Below are positions 5,380 to 5,471 of a stretch of 5,471 bases of DNA, one piece after another. How positions within the stretch are numbered: position 1 is the stretch's first letter; every line of letters starts with the position of its first letter. Location of the stretch: NCBI GenBank assembly GCA_031255985.1, contig JAIRRL010000121.1:1-5471 (forward strand). The letters run 5' to 3'. This stretch comes from Gracilibacteraceae bacterium. GTDB taxonomy: Bacteria > Bacillota > Desulfitobacteriia > Desulfitobacteriales > Syntrophobotulaceae. The notes under the pieces were generated by a model. It saw nothing but the letters and a program-made list of their open reading frames with translations, made no database searches and was not told where the DNA came from. The translations under genes and the position numbers were made by a program.

Positions 5380-5471
5380 TTATTGTTGGTTTTTCTCATA
5401 TTGCGCGAGCTTGGCTTCAAGTTCGGCGACTCTGGCTTGCCATTTAGCGTCCGAGCGCGCTTCGCCTTGCG
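5380..5471 (-). CDS. Partial C terminus of an unknown coiled-coil-like protein
   Basis: Only the last 29 codons are visible (first complete codon at 5469), ending in TAA at 5382-5380. The tail contains KWQARVAELEAKLAQYEKN, with V, L, L and Y spaced like a short amphipathic coiled coil and many charged residues, then ends NQQ. It is on the same strand as the other genes. The composition would fit the tail of many proteins, for example a phage or regulatory protein with a coiled-coil end, so no function is assigned. Confidence 0.5.
   Translation of the reverse strand, partial: QGEARSDAKWQARVAELEAKLAQYEKNQQ

Overview
The window looks like bacterial chromosome. It is fairly GC-rich in its genes and has AT-rich promoter gaps, AAAGGAG-type ribosome binding sites, good sigma-70-like promoters and a tRNA with an encoded CCA end. 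The style of the genes (hybrid GAF sensor kinase, DprA with a C-terminal winged helix) would suit a member of the Bacillota, possibly Negativicutes. That placement is an impression from gene style, not a demonstrated one. Every supported gene lies on the minus strand, so transcription runs from the right edge to the left edge.

Right end (5471 to about 5100): the last 29 codons of an unrecognised coiled-coil-like protein end at 5380. A 14-bp perfect hairpin follows. In its loop sits the ATG of a 48-codon ORF that stays in the same reading frame as the upstream gene. Then come about 110 bases with small inverted repeats and an AT-rich element. Middle right (5081 to 4938): a strong promoter (TTGACA, 17-bp spacer, TAAAAT) drives tRNA-Trp(CCA). 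Between the tRNA and dprA (4937 to 4690) there is no gene. That stretch holds a 12-bp perfect stem-loop, a 12-bp palindrome and the dprA promoter.

Centre: dprA (4680 to 3535) encodes a complete DNA-processing protein of the DprA/Smf family, which loads RecA on incoming single-stranded DNA in transformable bacteria. It is followed by a probable intrinsic terminator (3521 to 3493) and, 29 bases beyond that, an extended -10 promoter for the next gene. Left: a large membrane-bound hybrid histidine kinase (3377 to 156) has six membrane helices, two GAF-like domains, a complete HisKA/HATPase core and two intact receiver domains, but no HPt domain. One base after its stop codon a further gene begins (154 to the left edge). 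Its N terminus is a Pro-Asp tandem repeat, and its function is not visible in the part present. The kinase and this gene form a tightly coupled pair, so the left gene is the best candidate for a signalling partner or output of the kinase.

Nothing here is an obvious new system. The points most worth a second look are the truncated Pro-Asp repeat gene coupled to the kinase, the small ORF starting inside a hairpin loop, and the unexplained stem-loop and palindrome between tRNA-Trp and dprA.
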